From: Mactromeris polynyma
Lineage: Eukaryota > Mollusca > Bivalvia > Venerida > Mactridae
Assembly: GCA_032209605.1 (NCBI GenBank)
Contig: JASFXZ010000037.1
Span: forward strand, 558,001 to 622,000
Reading direction: 5' to 3'
Length of the DNA: 64,000 nucleotides
Shown: positions 10,681 through 22,134 of the stretch, piece by piece
Numbering within the stretch: position 1 is the stretch's first letter
Layout: each line of letters starts with the position of its first letter
Made by a program: the position numbers and the translations under genes
Notes under the pieces: model-generated
What the model was told of the DNA's origin: nothing
Databases searched by the model: none
The model's input: only the letters and a program-made list of their open reading frames with translations

Positions 10681-11440
10681 AGACATTTTACATTAGAATA
10701 CTTAAGATTAACTGAATGATTTACTTGACATGAAACTTGCTTGTCACCAGTACATTGGATTCTAACTGTAAAATTTCATAATTTGTAAAGTACCAGGTAT
10801 GTGTAAGTCTGGATTTCATCTTATATGAGACTTTCATCAACTACTTGCTGTTATGTTATAAAAACATCTTAACTGTTACAAGCTGTCCTCATTGGTACGA
10901 CACAAATAGAAAACATTGAAGATACACACACTACTTGTTGTTTTGAGTCTGTATTGTACATTATATATCTCTTTGATTATCTCAAAACAATTTTGTTCAA
11001 ACTGATATACAGAGTCTACATATAAATGTCATGTTTAATCAGAGAGCTCTTCACCTTAAGGCAGCTATAGTTGACTTTAAGTTCATACTTTTTGTTCTCA
11101 TGTTATGTGAAGATTGTGCATGTTGTTGTCATCTTGTCTAGTTATATACAATACATCCAAACTTTGCTGCATATCTGTTGTAACTGCATGTTTTGCCAAA
11201 TCCTGGTTACAGTTGTTATGTACCAAAATACTTGGTATACCAGTGTGTTCATTTACATTATGATTTATAGATTTGTAAATAAAATGTGAATTTTGTACAA
11301 TTTCAAACTGACGATGTGACTGTAATTTGTAAATAAACTATTTTTTGTTGGACTTGATTTTTTATTTATTCAAATGAGTTAATAAGACTTTATTCATCTT
11401 GTTTTTGGGTGTTTGAGGCCCGCCCAGTTTGCATTGTCTG
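10681..11440. other. Unique AT-rich sequence with polyadenylation-like signals
   Basis: AATAAA occurs at 11278-11283 and 11332-11337 on the plus strand, which could mark the end of a plus-strand transcript. The 72-codon frame at 11071-11289 has no recognisable domain. Confidence 0.35.
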
Positions 11441-11448
11441 TAGATCAT

Positions 11449-11862
11449 TCCACTCACATGGACATCCATTCCACTCACATGGACATCGTATGTTGGTACC
11501 CAGGATGTGGCAGATCATTCCACTCACATGGACATCATATGTTGGTACCCAGGATGTGGCAGATCATTCCACTCATATGGACATCGTATGTTGGTATCTC
11601 GGATGTGGCAGATCATTCCACTCACATGGACATCGTATGTTGGTATCCCGGATGTGGCAGATCATTCCACTCACATGGACATCGTATGTTGGTACCCCGG
11701 ATGTGGCAGATCATTCCACTCACATGGACATCGTATGTTGGTATCCCGGATGTGGCAGATCATTCCACTCACATGGACATCGTATGTTGGTACCCCGGAT
11801 GTGGCAGATCATTCCACTCACATGGACATCGTATGGTGGTACCCCGGATGTGGCATTTGTTC
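11449..11862. repeat. 49-bp minisatellite, about 8 copies
   Basis: Unit contains GGATGTGGCAGATCATTCCA and CTCACATGGACATCGTATGT, then TGGTACCCC. The exact period is 49 (anchors 11471, 11520, 11569). Since 49 is one more than a multiple of three, all three plus frames cycle through the array, giving three overlapping open frames of 120-167 codons (11409-11916). That is the signature of a repeat, not of overlapping genes. TATCTC and TATCCC variants alternate with TACCCC. Confidence 0.95.
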
Positions 11863-12149
11863 TGTGTGACAATTTGTCTGAAGATACTTATCCAGAATAA
11901 TGTCCTCTACCTGTGATTCATGCTTGTAGAAAAACAGATTTTGTAAAAAAGGATTAACCCCCAACACATTTCTGTGTGTTTGAAGTATCCCAGTTATCAC
12001 CCTACTGTTTCATTGATACTACATAGTATGTTACAAATTATTTCAGTTAATCTTCCTTCAATTCCCCCTGCAACATTTTATTTCACTTTTGGAATTCCTC
12101 AGACACTACATTGAAGACATACTTAACAGTTTCTACCAATATGGTTACA

Positions 12150-12371
12150 TCAGGGTTTTCCCTAGGATTTTTCAGCAAGGGGTCCTTGGACCCTCGTGTT
12201 TGACACATTGGGGGTTGGGTCCTTAGTAAATGTGTAGGGTCCCAGATATGCAGTTTACACTGACTAAGGCTTATTTTAGGGGTCCCAGGGATGCACAGTA
12301 AGAAAAATAGGAGTTCCTAGAAAGAAAAGGTAGTCGGGGACTCAAGATTACTGCGTCAGGGAAATCCCTGT
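12150..12371 (-). mobile_element. Dispersed element with CAGGGATTTCCCT-type ends, copy 1
   Basis: Left CAGGGTTTTCCCTAGGATTT, right TGCGTCAGGGAAATCCCTG, so the ends are inverted copies of ACAGGGATTTCCCT. The interior (CCTCGTGTTTGACAC, GGGTCCCAGATATGCAGTTT) matches, in reverse orientation, the element at 43219-43533. No coding capacity. The superfamily is unknown. Confidence 0.7.
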
Positions 12372-12490
12372 CAAATACTGATTGCAACAAATTGACCAGA
12401 ACACGTTTAGAACAATATTCTTATGTCATTAAGAAGGTGTACATGATTGTTGTATCTGTCTGAACTATATAACGGTTTGATACAATATAA

Positions 12491-12988
12491 CATGCTGTCA
12501 AGCAGTCCTTTTTTTCTACTTTTTCCTTATTTTCCTTATTTATTATTTCTTCCTACTTTTTCGTTTGAAATTTCCTACTTTTTGGGTTCAAAATGTGTAC
12601 TTGACAGAGACTTCATATTAATAGGTAGAAAATGGTAGTATATTTGTAGGATCTTTAAAAAATTTATTTTGGGAGTGCATTGAAGACTGGAATCATCTTG
12701 ATGAGACTGTACAAACTGGGTGTTGCTGACTGTGGGCCTGTGGTTGCCTACATAATGATCATGCCAAGGTAAAAGATGCATAAGAGTCAAAAGACCTGTC
12801 CATGCAGTCTCGTCAAGATGTACTCTAGTTAGCAGTTTATGTCTGTGAGTAATGCAGTTCTGCAAAGGTATGTAAAAACTCCTACTTTTTTAGTACAAAT
12901 TCCTTATTTTTCCTGCTTTTCTCCTACCGTTTGGTAAATTTTTTCCCTACTTTTCTCTGACTTTTTGAAAGAAGTTCACTTGACAGCC
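12491..12988. mobile_element. Possible element with GCTGTCAAG ends and T/C-rich borders
   Basis: GCTGTCAAGCAG near 12492 and CTTGACAGCC near 12980 are inverted, about 490 bp apart. Each is bordered by similar runs such as CTACTTTTTCCTTATTTTCC. The middle (12660-12860) has higher complexity and a 96-codon minus frame without a recognisable domain. A single copy here, so the call is tentative. Confidence 0.35.
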
Positions 12989-13001
12989 TGAATATAAACT
13001 A

Positions 13002-13115
13002 CAGGTCCCAATATATCTTCTAATGCGCGACAAATTGAAATGGGCTATTCAAAACCATGTATTATTCGAAATAAAATTCCGGACCCAATGAATTTGCATG
13101 ACTGAGATCCGACTG
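13002..13115. mobile_element. Truncated MITE, CAGTCGGACCTCG family (right half)
   Basis: CAGGTCCCAATATATCTTCT, AATTGAAATGGGCTATTC and ATTATTCGAAATAAAATT align with 47230-47330 of the complete copy at 47166-47343. It ends GATCCGACTG followed by TA. The left half is missing. Confidence 0.7.
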
Positions 13116-14560
13116 TACTACCGGAATCCTTACAGTTATTTATGGTTTTCTTATTGAAGATTTCTTGGTGACAAATTAAACAGCTGTTTTAAATGAGGTT
13201 ATATATGGAATAAGTGTATGGGGCATAAATCTTAAATGTGTATTTGAATTATTCTAGCATGTTGCTCAAACACTCGCTTAGAATAGAAAATAAATGGTGT
13301 GAAGTGTTTCATGTCAATTTATTACAATACAAGTTAATGATTTACAATACATAATCAGATGTGTGTATGTATGTATGAAAATACATTTTATACAATAAAT
13401 TGAATCTATCTGTGCATTCATTTTAGCTATGAAATCAGAATAAAAACTGAGTAGAACGACAGTTTTTCTTAAAACTCGCAAAATTTGTCCTTGAAAACTT
13501 GTTTGTGAATTTCGTAACATAAAAGACGTTGGAAGACCTACAGGACAATGATGGTTTGCGGTTTATGTATTTTACCCCTTTAGTACCTCTTGCTTTCTGA
13601 TGCGCCAAAGCTTGGCTGTCGATGTTAGCAGGATAGAAATACAGGTAACTTGTACAGGTATGCAAATTTTAAGGAGTGGCTCAAAACTGGAAGAAAATTT
13701 AGGGAATTTCCAAAATAACTGAGCGTCCAATGAAAATGTATAAAATCTAACCGGTGACTGATATAATGTAGTAATATGAGCGATATTTGCATGGATTTAT
13801 TCTTACTGTAATGTGAGTGATGAAGATCAGGATGTTGGTTTTAATTACAAAATGACTGGACGAGTGGTCACAGCCTAACCACAAGTTCCACATTATGTTC
13901 AGGGTCGAGTTATTAAGAATTTGGAATCTTGAACCTATACAAATTGTAATGTATAAGTTTTCCACATTAAAGAAACCTACATGTACATAAAACATAGTCT
14001 AGCTTTTGGCAAGGAGGCCTAAATATTCATAGACTTCTGATAATATCATACCAATATACAAACTGGCAATATCATGTACATGTATATCATTAATCTAGAT
14101 GTGATAGATCTTGACACCTAAACAAAAAACTTTAAAAAATAAACTTATGTCCATGTATTTTAGATTTTATTAACCATTAATAGCGCAAAAAGGCTGCTAA
14201 AATAGTCGTTTTGAGAAATCAATTTTGTTGCGCCTGTCTTTTCCGAGCAGTGTAGTTGTAAACAGCCAATCATATTGCGAGAATTATTTCTATACTGATA
14301 ACTATTATCAAGCGCGCAATGTTACTATGTTGTTCACGGTCGTTTTATCAAACGAAACACAAAAAAATTGCTTTAATATTATTTCAACCTGATAAACACT
14401 TCTCACTTAACATTAAATAGACGACCTATTGCAGTAGCAGACGTTTTGCACACTACCAGGCGTCTATTTATCTGTATTTGTAATGAATATTAGAAACACC
14501 AGCGCTTGTCAATTTTATTAGTAAATACTTATACAATATTTGCCTCACAATATTCTTCAA
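13116..14560. other. Unique AT-rich sequence, no gene seen
   Basis: Three minus frames of 68-82 codons (13314-13520, 13435-13665, 13747-13995) overlap or lack domains. Nothing else is supported up to the tRNA gene. Confidence 0.5.
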
Positions 14561-14632
14561 GGGGATGTAGCTCAGTGGTAGAGCGCTCGCTTCGCATGTG
14601 AGAGGCCCCGGGTTCAATCCCCGGCATCTCCA
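14561..14632 (+). tRNA. tRNA-Ala (anticodon CGC)
   Basis: A 72-nt cloverleaf: acceptor GGGGATG/CATCTCC with one G-U pair, D arm GCTC...GAGC, anticodon stem CTCGC/GTGAG enclosing loop TTCGCAT with CGC at 14593-14595, T arm CCGGG/CCCGG with TTCAATC, and discriminator A. The internal pol III A box (TAGCTCAGTGG) and B box (GGTTCAATCCC) are canonical, and a T run starts at 14636. It is close to the consensus metazoan tRNA-Ala, so it is probably functional. It sits alone with no tRNA cluster nearby. Confidence 0.97.
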
Positions 14633-15198
14633 CACTTTTTTCATTTTTATATTATAATAATGCCATTTTCAATTATAAGACATTTTGTCATTGTTGGTAC
14701 TTATCTAATTATATTTATTTGCTAATTTATCTGTATTACATTACTGTTCTATATAATATTATGACTAATTCTACTCACGCCTAAACGGCTAATCTGCTTA
14801 AGATACATGTATATCATAAATATCTGTGCAGGCTACGTTTTTTACTATATGTTTTACAACACATTTGAATTGATATGATTAGGTTACCGTGTGATATAAT
14901 TCATTACCATGGATACTGAAGTACATGTATTCACTTGAAGTGGTCCATATACCCTGATCGTGTTATCTTTGCCCTGTTAGTTGTACATTTATGCTACCAA
15001 GTGACATTATATCACCCTGGCGGGTTATATTTGGTCACCTAACTTGGTCAACATACTTTCAAAGACGTGGTTAAATGACAGAGAACTTTGTATAGCGCAG
15101 GTGAGTAAGCGTACTGTTTAACCTACGTCCATCGTCTCAATATCTACGTACACTAGCGCGACATGAGATATAACCCTTATCCAGCTGACCATTATATA
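14633..15198. other. Unique sequence, no gene seen
   Basis: AT-rich flank of the tRNA. A donor-like GCGCAG/GTGAGT lies near 15098, without a convincing exon. Confidence 0.5.
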
Positions 15199-15373
15199 CA
15201 GTAAAGCCTCAATAAGAATACCACCCTCGGGACCCTTGAAAACTGGTCTTCTTATTGAGGTGGTCTTAATATTGAGGTTGATTAAAGCACAACGCAGTGA
15301 AAATGGACTTGAAAATTGCGTTCTTAATTTTAAGGTGACTTTATTATTGAGGTGTTTTTTAAGTGAAACTTAC
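15199..15373 (+). mobile_element. MITE, CAGTAAAACCTC family, copy 1
   Basis: Starts CAGTAAAGCCTCAATAAG after TA, with GGGACCCTTGAAAACTGGTC and a second half (AGGTGACTTTATTATTGAGG, TTTTTTAAGTGAAACTTAC) that is the degraded inverted end. The orientation equals that of 33917. No coding potential. The 58-bp array follows within 80 bp. Confidence 0.75.
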
Positions 15374-15448
15374 TCAATGAACAACTCGATATTAAGGCCG
15401 TATATACATAAACCAGTTAAATTTTGTCTTCAATATTTTGAATCGATA

Positions 15449-16500
15449 AACCACCTCACAACTAGGACCGTCTTTCTATCGAACCAATGGTGGCCATAGT
15501 CTTTAGGTTCACCTCACAACTAGGACCGTCTTTCTATCGAACCAATGGTGGCCATAGTGTGGAGGTTCACCTCACAACTAGGACCGTCTTTCTATCGAAC
15601 CCATGGTGGCCATAGTGTGGAGGTTCACCTCACAACTAGGACCGTCTTTCTATCGAACCCATGGTGGCCATAGTGTGGAGGTTCACCTCACAACTAGGAC
15701 CGTCTTTCTATCGAACCCATGGTGGCCATAGTCTTTAGGTTCACCTCACAGCTAGGACCGTCTTTCTATCGAACCCATGGTGGCCATAGTCTTTAGGTTC
15801 ACCACACAACTAGGACCGTCTTTCTATCGAACCCATGGTGGCCATAGTCTTTAGGTTCACCACACAACTAGGACCGTCTTTCTATCGAACCCATGGTGGC
15901 CATAGTGTGGAGGTTCACCACACAACTAGGACCGTCTTTCTATCGAACCCATGGTGGCCATAGTGTGGAGGTTCACCACACAACTAGGACCGTCTTTCTA
16001 TCGAACCCATGGTGGCCATAGTCTTTAGGTTCACCACACAACTAGGACCGTCTTTCTATCGAACCCATGGTGGCCATAGTGTGGAGGTTCACCACACAAC
16101 TAGGACCGTCTTTCTATCGAACCCATGGTGGCCATAGTCTTTAGGTTCACCACACAACTAGGACCGTCTTTCTATCGAACCCATGGTGGCCATAGTCTTT
16201 AGGTTCACCACACAACTAGGACCGTCTTTCTATCGAACCCATGGTGGCCATAGTGTGGAGGTTCACCACACAACTAGGACCGTCTTTCTATCGAACCCAT
16301 GGTGGCCATAGTCTTTAGGTTCACCACACAACTAGGACCGTCTTTCTATCGAACCCATGGTGGCCATAGTCTTTAGGTTCACCACACAACTAGGACCGTC
16401 TTTCTATCGAACCCATGGTGGCCATAGTCTTTAGGTTCACCACACAACTAGGACCGTCTTTCTATCGAACCAATGGTGGCCATAGTGTTTAGGTTTTACT
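15449..16500. repeat. 58-bp minisatellite, 18 copies, ending in a MITE end
   Basis: Unit of 58 bp: CACCWCACAACTAGGACCGT, CTTTCTATCGAACCCATGGT, GGCCATAGTSTKKAGGTT. Anchors run from 15462 to 16448. The first six units carry CACCTCACA and the rest CACCACACA, so blocks were homogenised separately. GTGTGGAGG and GTCTTTAGG variants alternate irregularly. The last unit ends TTTAGGTTTTACTGCA, which is the right end of the CAGTAAAACCTC family. The array therefore appears to lie within or against such an element. Confidence 0.93.
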
Positions 16501-16659
16501 GCATTAAACATTCAAGTTTTTGAGACAAATTTTGACCTGCGTTGTATTAACGATATCATAAACTCCAAGCCTTTTACAGAAAACCGAGCATACGTTATTT
16601 TGACTCCCGTCATAGTGTCCTAGGTGTGTGGGTGTGTGGGTGTTTGGGCGTGACATGTT

Positions 16660-16785
16660 TAAATTACCTTGGGGTACTCTTATTATGCATTATGATCAAT
16701 GATTTTAACTCCGTTGCTATGACGACTCGATTTATAATCGGTTTGGGTTCAAAATAATCTTAATCCGTTAGACCACGTGGCCTTT
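16660..16785 (-). mobile_element. tRNA-like (SINE) head, weak
   Basis: The minus strand reads GGCCACGTGGTCTAACGG (A-box-like) followed, at a tRNA-like distance, by TTTTGAACCCAAACC (weak B box). The sequence cannot form a full cloverleaf. It resembles Ser/Leu-type SINE heads. The rest of 16501-16921 shows nothing. Confidence 0.3.
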
Positions 16786-16921
16786 GTGGAATAATAAAGT
16801 ATGATGTGTGCTATTTATTATACAAAATGCATAACGCTTACTTTTTCATATGATTCATATTATAATACTTGGGCCTACTAAACATGTATTTAGTCAGTAT
16901 TTTATTCTTCACGTCATACTT

Positions 16922-17028
16922 TTGAGTAAAGTGAAAGGTTCCCACCCATTGAGTAATCTAGTCAACTTGAGTAAAGTGATAAAAGGTTCCCACCCATTGA
17001 GTAATCTAGTCAACTTGAGTAAAGAATT
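16922..17028. repeat. Two-copy tandem duplication, 45/48 bp
   Basis: GAGTAAAGTG...GGTTCCCACCCATTGAGTAA then TCTAGTCAACTT is repeated. The second copy has an inserted ATA. A third GAGTAAAG follows. Confidence 0.9.
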
Positions 17029-19073
17029 CATCATACCATGGATAGGTTTTCATTTGTATTACCAATTCAACATATCAGTAGTATTGTTTTCTATTCATTG
17101 ATTCATACATTTATAACACCACTTACATAACAGTACGTCATACTACGAACTATACATTGGTTATATACATGATATAATATGTTCTATTCGTGTACTCAAG
17201 TTGAACCGTTTGGTAAAGCTTTAATTTAAGAGACATAGACAAACTGTGTACGATTCAATAGTAATATACATGTATACAACGACAATAAGTTGAGGAACAG
17301 CCCCGTGAAAATGCTATCAGATTCGTTTTAAAACACTGAAGACTGAATCAAGTTCGGTAAAACGCTGGCACGTTTGAAATGGAACGACAGACGTATTTTT
17401 ACTAACGCCGGGTTAATATTTAGGTCTACTTTAAACTTAATACATTGTGGAAATCGGTTATGAATTAATTTTCGAAATGTGAAGCATCATTAAGGTGATT
17501 TAGATTTTCTCAATAAAGAATTACAACTTTAGTTGCACGTTTAGAAATCGTCTACATGACGTGAATTCATGAGATGAACCCGGATATGCACGTAATCAGT
17601 CAGATATCAATGTATCGACAACAAATCGGTCATGAGATTGTCCTTGGAAGGCACTGAGATATAAAGCTGCAAATGTTTATTGCATAATTTCATGAATATT
17701 TTTTATTACACAAATTTTGGCGCTCAATTCGAGCGCATGTTAAATATAGACAGTAACCAGGTGAAAGTGAGTCACAAGATGACGCGATACGTATTTAATA
17801 CCGCTTAAAACCTTATGCGTTTTAATGACTTAAACTTACACCAGGGTGCAAGTACGCTGATACGGCTATGTTTATTTTGTAACTTGAAAACTTCTGACTT
17901 TATTTTGAAATACTATGTGGAGTGATAAAACATTTCTATTACATTTTGGATATTTAAACATGGTTTGTCCCAGACATGACGTTAAACCAACAAACCGCAC
18001 TGTTAGTATAAATGTAAATATAAAAAAATACACGGACAGGAAGTTGCATATTGATCTGATTTTTTTTAAATATTCAATTTATATAAAACTCCGTAACTGT
18101 GAGATTAAGTAACGGTTATTTCACGGCGTGACAGTGTGCTAATATGGCGGTGCGCAGTGAGCACGTGGTTATGTCGAGGTGTTATATATACCCTTTAGTT
18201 GAAAATTGCAAATTGGTTAAATAAGAAATAATTGAACACTCGTGAAGTTAATCATCTATGTAGTTGTGGTTTACGGATATAACCACATATAGTGCTGGGT
18301 AGTGTCGGTGACTTCAACGTGAGATTGACGCTTTGATCATTGTTGAGGTAAGAAAACTTTATTTTAATGTTCAAATGATAAAAAACTAACGATCATGAAA
18401 TCTAGATGATTGTAGCATTCGTACATGTATCATGTTAGTAAGGGTTGCTTTTTTCTTTTTAAACATGTCTTATGATTTTTACCCGAAGTTAAATCTATAA
18501 ACATTTAACCGATTTTAGACAAACATTGACAAACATACACCGAGACACGTTTCTGTCTCTTCTTAGCTAATGAATTTAAAAACATTAAAATCCACTCTAT
18601 GTTTTATGTCAGTCATGATATAATCATGTTTATTTCAAAAGTCAACCACCTTTTCTTTCAAACTTGAGCGAGCAAATTAATTTCCTTTTTATCGCCAGCA
18701 TGACGTTTGCATATTGCGAAAGATAAGACAGAATAAACTGCGCAATTTCTTGTTAAGGGCATATTAAATTTGAATCTATGTTAATGTTTTATTAATGAAT
18801 ATACAAAACAAAAGGTAGGACAATAGATATCAGACACCTATACAGCACTTTTACGACTGGATTGTTGATATTGAAACAATGTGCCTTGAATCACGTGGTT
18901 CTCATTTTTGTGTGTTCTGATTTCAAAATGTTGTTTATTCTGTACATTGTAAGTCGACTATAGATATGGTCCAGACAACTTATTTAATTCCTTATAACAT
19001 CGGTTTGTTTAGAGGAAATCATACATAGCTTAAATGAACTAATTTAGATTTATCAGTAGTAGGAACATATATA
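17029..19073. other. Unique sequence with a possible 5' exon and donor near 18348
   Basis: No domain-bearing frame. TATATATA at about 18184 lies upstream of a somewhat GC-richer stretch ending TGTTGAG/GTAAGAAAA (donor GT at 18348). This could be a non-coding first exon of a plus-strand gene. No downstream exon was identified, so this is speculative. Otherwise AT-rich. Confidence 0.25.
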
Positions 19074-19331
19074 CAGTAAAACCTCACTTAAAGACCACCT
19101 CAATAACAAGACCATCTCAATAACAAGACCACCTCAATAACAATACCACCTCAATAACAAGACCACCTCAATAACAAGACCACCTCAATAACAAGACCAC
19201 CTCAATATTAAGAACACACTTTTCAAGTCCATTTTAACTGTTTTGTTCTTTATTCAACCTCAATATTAAGACCACTTCAATATTAAGACCAGTTTCCAAA
19301 GGTCACAAGGGTGGTATTATTATTGAGGTTT
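19074..19331 (-). mobile_element. MITE, CAGTAAAACCTC family, copy 2, with 17-bp internal expansion
   Basis: The left end TACAGTAAAACCTCACTTAA continues into about seven tandem copies of CCACCTCAATAACAAGA (19100-19210), then AAGTCCATTTTAACTG and the right end GGTGGTATTATTATTGAGG. The orientation is opposite to copy 1. The 17-bp unit is the subterminal repeat of the family, present once or twice in the other copies. Confidence 0.85.
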
Positions 19332-20045
19332 AAATGTACATGTATTACTACAACTATTTAACTTTGTTTTCAATCTTTTCTTCATTGTTGGAATAATACA
19401 AATACTGATAAAGTAGACAAGGAAAATAATGCTTATAAATAAATCTATGCACGACACATGTAGGACTTGTTTGTGAGTAAACACATTAACTGTGCGTCAC
19501 ATGATATTGCGTTTTCAATATTACATCGAGATTATTAGTTAACCACACGTGTTTATCAAATGAATGTACTTAGCAAATATTCGACAAGCCACAAAAACAT
19601 TGTATACAACACTCATGTATCTAATTTGCGAACATTTGTGATAAGAACACAATATGAGCACCGTGAAGGGACAACAACCAGAAAGATCTCCACAGCGTTA
19701 TTGAATAGATGTTCGTGAACTATTATATCTAGTAATCTTTGACACAAAATGTCTCATTCCTTACAGAAACATAACTGCTATAAAGTGCATTTCTTTATTT
19801 TTTATGAATTTAAAATAATGTCATGACTTGTATTTTGCTTCTTTTCGTTTGATGATATCTTGTTTCCTTGACAGCCAAAAATGTACTGCCACTGCCTTGA
19901 CCTTCAATTAATTGTCCTCATACTGAAAAGCAAATATTGATATTGAAACATATAGAAGAACGATCAACGACCGGAATTTTGTTATCACATTGCACGAGTG
20001 ATATGTTCAGTATAGTACTAATTGTTATTGTGTTGGACATACTAG
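19332..20045. other. Unique AT-rich sequence, no gene seen
   Basis: No supported frame, RNA or repeat. Confidence 0.5.
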
Positions 20046-20222
20046 AGTAATCCCTCACTTAAAGACCACCTCAATAATAAGACCTCATCAAAATTAAGAA
20101 CACACTTTTCAAGTCCATTTCCACTGTGTTGCTCTTTATTCAACCGCAATATTAAGACCACATCTATAAGAAGACCAGTTTTCAAGGGTCCCAATGGTGG
20201 TCTTATTATTGAGGTTTTACTT
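20046..20222 (-). mobile_element. MITE, CAGTAAAACCTC family, copy 3
   Basis: AGTAATCCCTCACTTAAAGA, then ACCTCAATAATAAGACC, AACACACTTTTCAAGTCC, and the right end GGTCTTATTATTGAGG then TTTTACT. The 63-codon minus frame through it is a shadow. Confidence 0.8.
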
Positions 20223-20585
20223 ACTTTCCTCATTTATCAGCTGTCAAATGCACGCACGTGTTTTTTCCTTGTCTTTCAGACGTTTAAGACTAAGTACCGG
20301 AAATGAAATACTTAATTGCAAATTTTCTGTAATAATGTTCCTGTAAATAATATGATCGAATGTTCTCTATTTCTCCAAGAGGTTCCGATATACTATATAC
20401 ATGCTCTAATTTTATAGCATAAAATATAATTTTGATTCACATTTGGTCAAATCTTTACTTACGCTCTCACTATATGATGGTTTATAACGACAAATAAATT
20501 ACTTGTACACATACATGGACCCATTTATGTTTTGTTACATTCCTTCGTAACAGACTACAACTGATTACAATATCACATTTATTAC

Positions 20586-20761
20586 AGAAAAACCCCACTT
20601 AAAGACCACCTCAATAATAAGGCCACTCAAAATTAATACCACACTTTTTAAGTCAATTTTGACTGCTCTGCTCTTCGTTCAACCTCGATATTAAGACCAT
20701 CTCAATATTAAGACCAGTTTACAAGGGTCCCAATGGTGGTCTTATTATTGAGGTTTTACTG
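20586..20761 (-). mobile_element. MITE, CAGTAAAACCTC family, copy 4
   Basis: Left CAGAAAAACCCCACTTAAAG, right ATTATTGAGGTTTTACTG followed by TA. Same orientation as copies 2 and 3 and only 363 bp from copy 3. The spacer 20223-20585 shows nothing. Confidence 0.85.
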
Positions 20762-21645
20762 TATCGCATTGTCGTATCCTAGTACCATGCTATACCAACG
20801 TTTCCAAATGCTGTTACATGTATAAATGTGTTTCAATAATTGTGAAATAAATTTTGCCATTGGTCAGCGAAAATCGAATTTATCCATGCTGTATTTCTAC
20901 GCTCTTGGTGGTTGTGAAGTGGGCTGTAATAGCAATAATTGCAGTACAATATTACTGTTCTTACTTATATGCTGACAGAAACACTGATGTTGCTGCTCTA
21001 TAGTACTAACGTCCCATGGGTACTGTTGTTCTCCGTATGCAGATGTGCAGGCTATTTTGTGTAGTAAAGGAAGTAATGTTAGAGGATTACTAACTCCGCT
21101 GTGTTACACCATGCAGGAGACGTACACTGTGGCTGTCGTACATAGGTTGTTGCTTAAGGGACTTCACTGGCTGTAACTTTATACTTTTGATATATGTATA
21201 TGTACTGTTGTCAGGGAGATGATTGGATTCAAAATAGGGTCACTCTTAAGAGATTGCATTGTATTTTTGTCGTTTTCAAGTTTTTTTTAAATTTAGAAAA
21301 TAACTGAATGTGTCCATTTACTTTCCTCAATAGCGTCTGTAATGTTGCTGGAATTTCTGTTTGCTGTTTTGAGAAATATATTCAACTGTGTGTATGTTTA
21401 CTGCTGGTAGAAGTATAGCAGTATTTCTGTTTTGATGATGACTGTCGCTTCATTATTACTGCTGTTACTGCTACTACTGCTAACTTCAAATTATTGTGAA
21501 AGGTAAATACTGAATATTATATAACACAGCACTAATGTACAATTTTATAGAAGTAACTGTGTATAAAAGTTAAATGGTAAAATACTCCAGCCGTAGTTTA
21601 TTTGTCTAAATTAGCACTTAACACGAAATCGAACACCTGCTGATT
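20762..21645. other. Unique sequence, no gene seen
   Basis: Contains a small run of CTGCTGTTACTGCTACTACT near 21460. Nothing else is supported. Confidence 0.5.
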
Positions 21646-21890
21646 GGTGGTCTGAGGTATCGTGAGGCGAGAATGGACACAATATATCGTCTGAGATATC
21701 ATGAGGCGAGAATAGACTAGATATATCGTCTGAGATAGCGTAAGGTGAGAATGGACACATTATATCGTCTGAGGTATCGTGATGCGAGAATGGACACAAT
21801 ATATCGTCTGAGATAGTGTAAGGTGAGAATGGACACAATATATCGTCTGAGATATCGTGAGGCGAGAATGGACACAATATATCGTCTGAA
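21646..21890. repeat. 39-bp minisatellite, about 6 copies
   Basis: Unit TATCGTCTGAGATATCGTGA, GGCGAGAATGGACACAATA (39 bp). Because 39 is a multiple of three, a minus frame stays open (21611-21877) as 13-residue repeats such as CPFSPHDISDDIL. This is a repeat reading, not a supported gene. Confidence 0.93.
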
Positions 21891-22134
21891 TATACGAGTA
21901 TGATCTTAACTGTTCATTGTATTCCATTTCGTAATTTTAGGGATCTTAGTGCTTTATTTCACATTTGTAACTGAATTAGAAACGTGTGATGTGTCTGTTA
22001 TTCTAAGTAAATATATATTTTTCGTAACCATTGATCTCTTAAGAATTACTGGTACGTGAATCTAAAACATAGGCGGAAATAATACTTAGTTTGGATGTTG
22101 CTCATCTGTGGACTTGAACCAGTGTTTGCCACGT

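Noticed and set aside
12575..12865. 96-codon minus frame as a captured gene fragment
   Set aside because: No recognisable motif; it lies inside a putative element and runs through its T/C-rich border.
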